A stretch of DNA of 57,471 bases from MedAcidi-G1 sp002713545. GTDB taxonomy: Bacteria; Actinomycetota; Acidimicrobiia; Acidimicrobiales; MedAcidi-G1. The DNA is taken from positions 1 through 57,471 of the forward strand of contig CAXGYF010000007.1 in the NCBI GenBank assembly GCA_964013895.1, in the 5' to 3' direction. Every line of letters starts with the position of its first letter. Within the stretch, counting starts at the first letter, position 1. Shown piece by piece: positions 55,889 through 57,471 of this stretch. The notes beneath the pieces are model-generated. The model searched no databases. It had not been told where the DNA came from and saw only the letters and a program-made list of their open reading frames with translations. Made by a program: the position numbers and the translations under genes.

Positions 55889-55905
55889 TTTCCGCCATAC
55901 GGGAA
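55889..55905. promoter_or_regulatory. Candidate IclR-family operator, copy 1
   Basis: TTTCCGCCATACGGGAA has TTCC/GGAA arms around 8 to 9 bases. It matches the element at 55975-55991 at 13 of 17 positions (TTTCC-N2-CATA-N2-GGAA). It lies 34 bases before the IclR start codon, just upstream of a -10-like TTATAT on the minus strand, so autorepression is plausible. Inferred. Confidence 0.55.
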
Positions 55906-55942
55906 GAAATAAGCAAAACATGGATCTTCGCGCCATTAATTG

Positions 55943-55972
55943 TTAGATTTATAGACTATACGGCTTTATAAG
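55943..55972 (+). promoter_or_regulatory. Candidate promoter of the corrinoid-protein operon
   Basis: A -35-like TTAGAT (55943-55948) and -10-like TATAAG (55967-55972) are separated by 18 bases, giving a transcript start near 55979. That start falls inside the palindrome at 55975-55991, an arrangement that would allow repression. Called by eye; consensus match is moderate. Confidence 0.3.
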
Positions 55973-55974
55973 AC

Positions 55975-55991
55975 TTTCCCGCATAATGGAA
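55975..55991. promoter_or_regulatory. Candidate IclR-family operator, copy 2
   Basis: TTTCCCGCATAATGGAA shares the TTTCC-N2-CATA-N2-GGAA pattern with 55889-55905. The two copies start 86 bases apart, about eight helical turns. It lies 32 bases before the corrinoid gene ATG. Inferred to be bound by the divergent IclR protein. Confidence 0.55.
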
Positions 55992-56023
55992 AAGGTGATT
56001 TTTAACCTCAGATCGGAGTTCAA

Positions 56024-56740
56024 ATGAACGAAGAAAATGATGCAATTGAAATTGACGACATTGATTTATCAAGTCTTTCTGATGATGACCTAGTTGCACA
56101 AATGCACGACGATCTTTATGACGGCTTAGGTGAAGAAATCGGCGAGGGAACAGACATCCTATTATCTAGAAATTGGGATGCTAAGAAAGTTCTCGACGAA
56201 GCCTTAGTGGCTGGGATGAAAGTTGTGGGAGAAGATTTTCGCGACGGAATCTTATTTGTACCTGAAGTGTTGCTGGCAGCTAATGCGATGAAGGTGGGAA
56301 TGGCTATTCTTCGTCCACTTTTAGCAGAGACAGGTGCTGAACCTATCGGAAAAGTAGTAATTGGGACAGTAAAAGGAGACATCCACGATATTGGTAAAAA
56401 CCTCGTGGGTATGATGCTCGAAGGTGCCGGTTTTGAAGTAATAGATCTAGGTATCAATACTGATGTGGAAGAATTCCTTGGCGCCTTGGATGAACATAAA
56501 CCTGACATTCTTGGCATGTCGGCTCTTTTAACAACAACGATGCCTTACATGAAAGTCGTTATTGAAACTCTCATAGAAAAAAGTCTCCGAGAGGAGTATC
56601 TCGTAATCGTGGGCGGAGCACCGTTAAACGAAGAATTCGGCGATGCTATAGGAGCCGATGCTTACTGCCGTGATGCGGCGGTGGCCGCTGACACAGCTCA
56701 GAGATTGATATCTGAACGCCGGGCAGCAGCTTCTGTTTAG
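56024..56740 (+). CDS. Corrinoid (B12-binding) methyl-carrier protein, MtbC/MttC-like
   Basis: A 238-residue cobalamin protein. A helical cap domain spans about 25-105 (DGILFVPEVLLAANAMKVGM). A Rossmann B12 domain from about 110 has GTVKGDIHDIGKN, whose His121 would coordinate cobalt; GMSALLTTTM and IVGGAPLN complete the site. It accepts a methyl group from a substrate-specific methyltransferase such as the MttB homologue at 38754 and passes it on, usually to tetrahydrofolate. The first 22 residues form a very acidic extension not needed for the fold. GGAG precedes the ATG. First gene of an operon with DUF1638. Confidence 0.9.
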   Translation: MNEENDAIEIDDIDLSSLSDDDLVAQMHDDLYDGLGEEIGEGTDILLSRNWDAKKVLDEALVAGMKVVGEDFRDGILFVPEVLLAANAMKVGMAILRPLLAETGAEPIGKVVIGTVKGDIHDIGKNLVGMMLEGAGFEVIDLGINTDVEEFLGALDEHKPDILGMSALLTTTMPYMKVVIETLIEKSLREEYLVIVGGAPLNEEFGDAIGADAYCRDAAVAADTAQRLISERRAAASV

Positions 56741-56763
56741 TTATCAAATTATTCTGAAGCTAT

Positions 56764-57393
56764 ATGATGTTAACTTCCAATAAAACTCTGATTATTGCTT
56801 GTGGCGCATTAGCACGTGAGCTTTCTGAAGTCGTTTCCATAAACAATCTCAATCACATAGAAGTTGAATGTCTACCTGCTTCTTACCACAACTCTCCAGA
56901 TAAAATTCCTGCTGCTTTGGAGGAACGGATTTTGAAACATTCTAATCATTACGACCAAATTTTTGTTGGGTATGCAGACTGTGGAACTGGCGGAAAAGTC
57001 GACAAAGTTTGTGAGAAGTTTGGTTTAAAGAGACTTTCCGGGTCACATTGTTATGAATTCTTTGCAGGTAGGGATAACTTCGCAAATATTCAGGAAAATA
57101 ATATTGGTTCTTTCTACTTGACAGATTTCCTTGTCAGACATTTCGAACGATTAGTAATAAAGGCTCTTTGGATAGATACACATCCAGAACTTCTAAACGA
57201 ATATTTTGGTAACTACACGCAAGTCGTTTATCTAGCGCAGACCGACGACCCTGAACTTGAAAAATTAGCACGCGAAGCCGCAAAAAAATTAGGATTGGAA
57301 CTTGTCATCAAAAAAACTGGTTACGGCGATTTGGAACCTGAGATCATTTCATTGAGCAGCAACAAAGAACCTAAATTAAGTAACTTGAGCTAA
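56764..57393 (+). CDS. DUF1638-family protein
   Basis: A 209-residue protein with the family's conserved thiol/His segments: IACGALAREL (Cys13), GYADCGTGG (Cys73) and GSHCYEFFAG (His95, Cys96). These could form a metal or cofactor site. DUF1638 genes are commonly found beside MttB-family methyltransferases and corrinoid proteins, which is what is seen here, 23 bases after the corrinoid gene. The biochemical role is not established. The start could be either of two consecutive ATGs. Confidence 0.75.
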   Translation: MMLTSNKTLIIACGALARELSEVVSINNLNHIEVECLPASYHNSPDKIPAALEERILKHSNHYDQIFVGYADCGTGGKVDKVCEKFGLKRLSGSHCYEFFAGRDNFANIQENNIGSFYLTDFLVRHFERLVIKALWIDTHPELLNEYFGNYTQVVYLAQTDDPELEKLAREAAKKLGLELVIKKTGYGDLEPEIISLSSNKEPKLSNLS

Positions 57394-57410
57394 GAGAACA
57401 GTTGAATTGA

Positions 57411-57471
57411 ATGTCATTTAAACTAATCATTATTTACTGGCGCGATATACCCGCTCAGGTAACCGCTCAAA
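57411..57471 (+). CDS. Start of a small 'virulence factor' (PF13769-like) protein, cut by the window edge
   Basis: From an ATG at 57411, 20 codons are open to the right edge (MSFKLIIIYWRDIPAQVTAQ). The IIIYWRDIPAQV segment is, as I recall, the N-terminal hallmark of a short family labelled 'virulence factor', found beside DUF1638, corrinoid and methyltetrahydrofolate-methyltransferase genes in marine bacteria. The name is historical and no virulence is implied. Upstream ribosome-binding site is weak. Confidence 0.5.
   Translation, partial: MSFKLIIIYWRDIPAQVTAQ

Overview
The window is an AT-rich, densely packed bacterial chromosome segment carrying about 50 protein-coding genes, many starting with GTG or TTG. 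No rRNA, tRNA, insertion sequence, integrase, CRISPR array or phage gene was recognised, and no stretch above about 300 bases lacks a gene. The gene set suggests a marine actinobacterium, perhaps of the Acidimicrobiia type. Evidence is an actinobacterial-type valyl-tRNA synthetase, a three-domain DtxR/IdeR-like regulator, an F420-type LLM oxidoreductase, a MerR-HTH/Mop molybdenum regulator, paired FadE-like acyl-CoA dehydrogenases, many SDR and crotonase enzymes, and genes for marine osmolytes (DMSP lyase DddP, betaine-type demethylation). The taxonomic placement is inference.

Layout. (1) 1-9.4 kb: iron and envelope. A truncated Gly/Ser-repeat lipoprotein, an Fe(III) ABC importer split into fbpC (510) and fbpAB (4655-7340), an FAD oxidoreductase, a flippase-like/GT2 fusion, a GT-C-like membrane protein and a DtxR regulator. 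Two TTAGG-N4-CCTWA palindromes (415-430 and 4606-4621) lie on the promoters of the lipoprotein and fbpA and look like its operators. (2) 9.4-16.1 kb: a sugar epimerase, a 47-residue lipoprotein, SDRs, nitronate monooxygenase, a metallo-hydrolase, an AttH/CrtC-like protein and a Tag glycosylase. (3) 16.1-22.6 kb, minus strand: acyl-CoA dehydrogenase, form II CoxL-like molybdoenzyme, glutamine-transaminase-K-like aminotransferase, omega-amidase-like nitrilase and prenyl synthase. (4) 22.7-28.5 kb: an amidohydrolase facing a compact minus operon of acyl-CoA dehydrogenase, SDR, VOC protein, CMD protein and kynureninase. (5) 28.6-35.3 kb: valS, a crotonase, a PNPOx-like protein and a molybdate module (Mop regulator, modABC).

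(6) 35.3-57.5 kb is the most interesting part. A plus-strand run carries an LLM oxidoreductase, a Zn alcohol dehydrogenase, an enolase-superfamily enzyme, a non-pyrrolysine MttB-family methyltransferase, a dimethylglycine-dehydrogenase/GcvT fusion, dddP and an SDR. After a crotonase, an acyl-CoA dehydrogenase pair, serA and a DUF1015 gene comes a minus operon of a second dimethylglycine-dehydrogenase/GcvT fusion with etfB and etfA. An IclR regulator is then divergent from a corrinoid protein, a DUF1638 protein and the start of a short 'virulence factor'-family protein at the window edge.

Inferred working model: a quaternary amine such as glycine betaine, or DMSP, donates a methyl group through the MttB homologue to the corrinoid protein. 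The dimethylglycine dehydrogenases then oxidise the remaining N-methyl groups, passing electrons to ETF and one-carbon units to folate via their GcvT domains, while DddP cleaves DMSP. Two matching 17-bp palindromes (TTTCC-N2-CATA-N2-GGAA) between the IclR gene and the corrinoid gene are candidate operators controlling part of this system.
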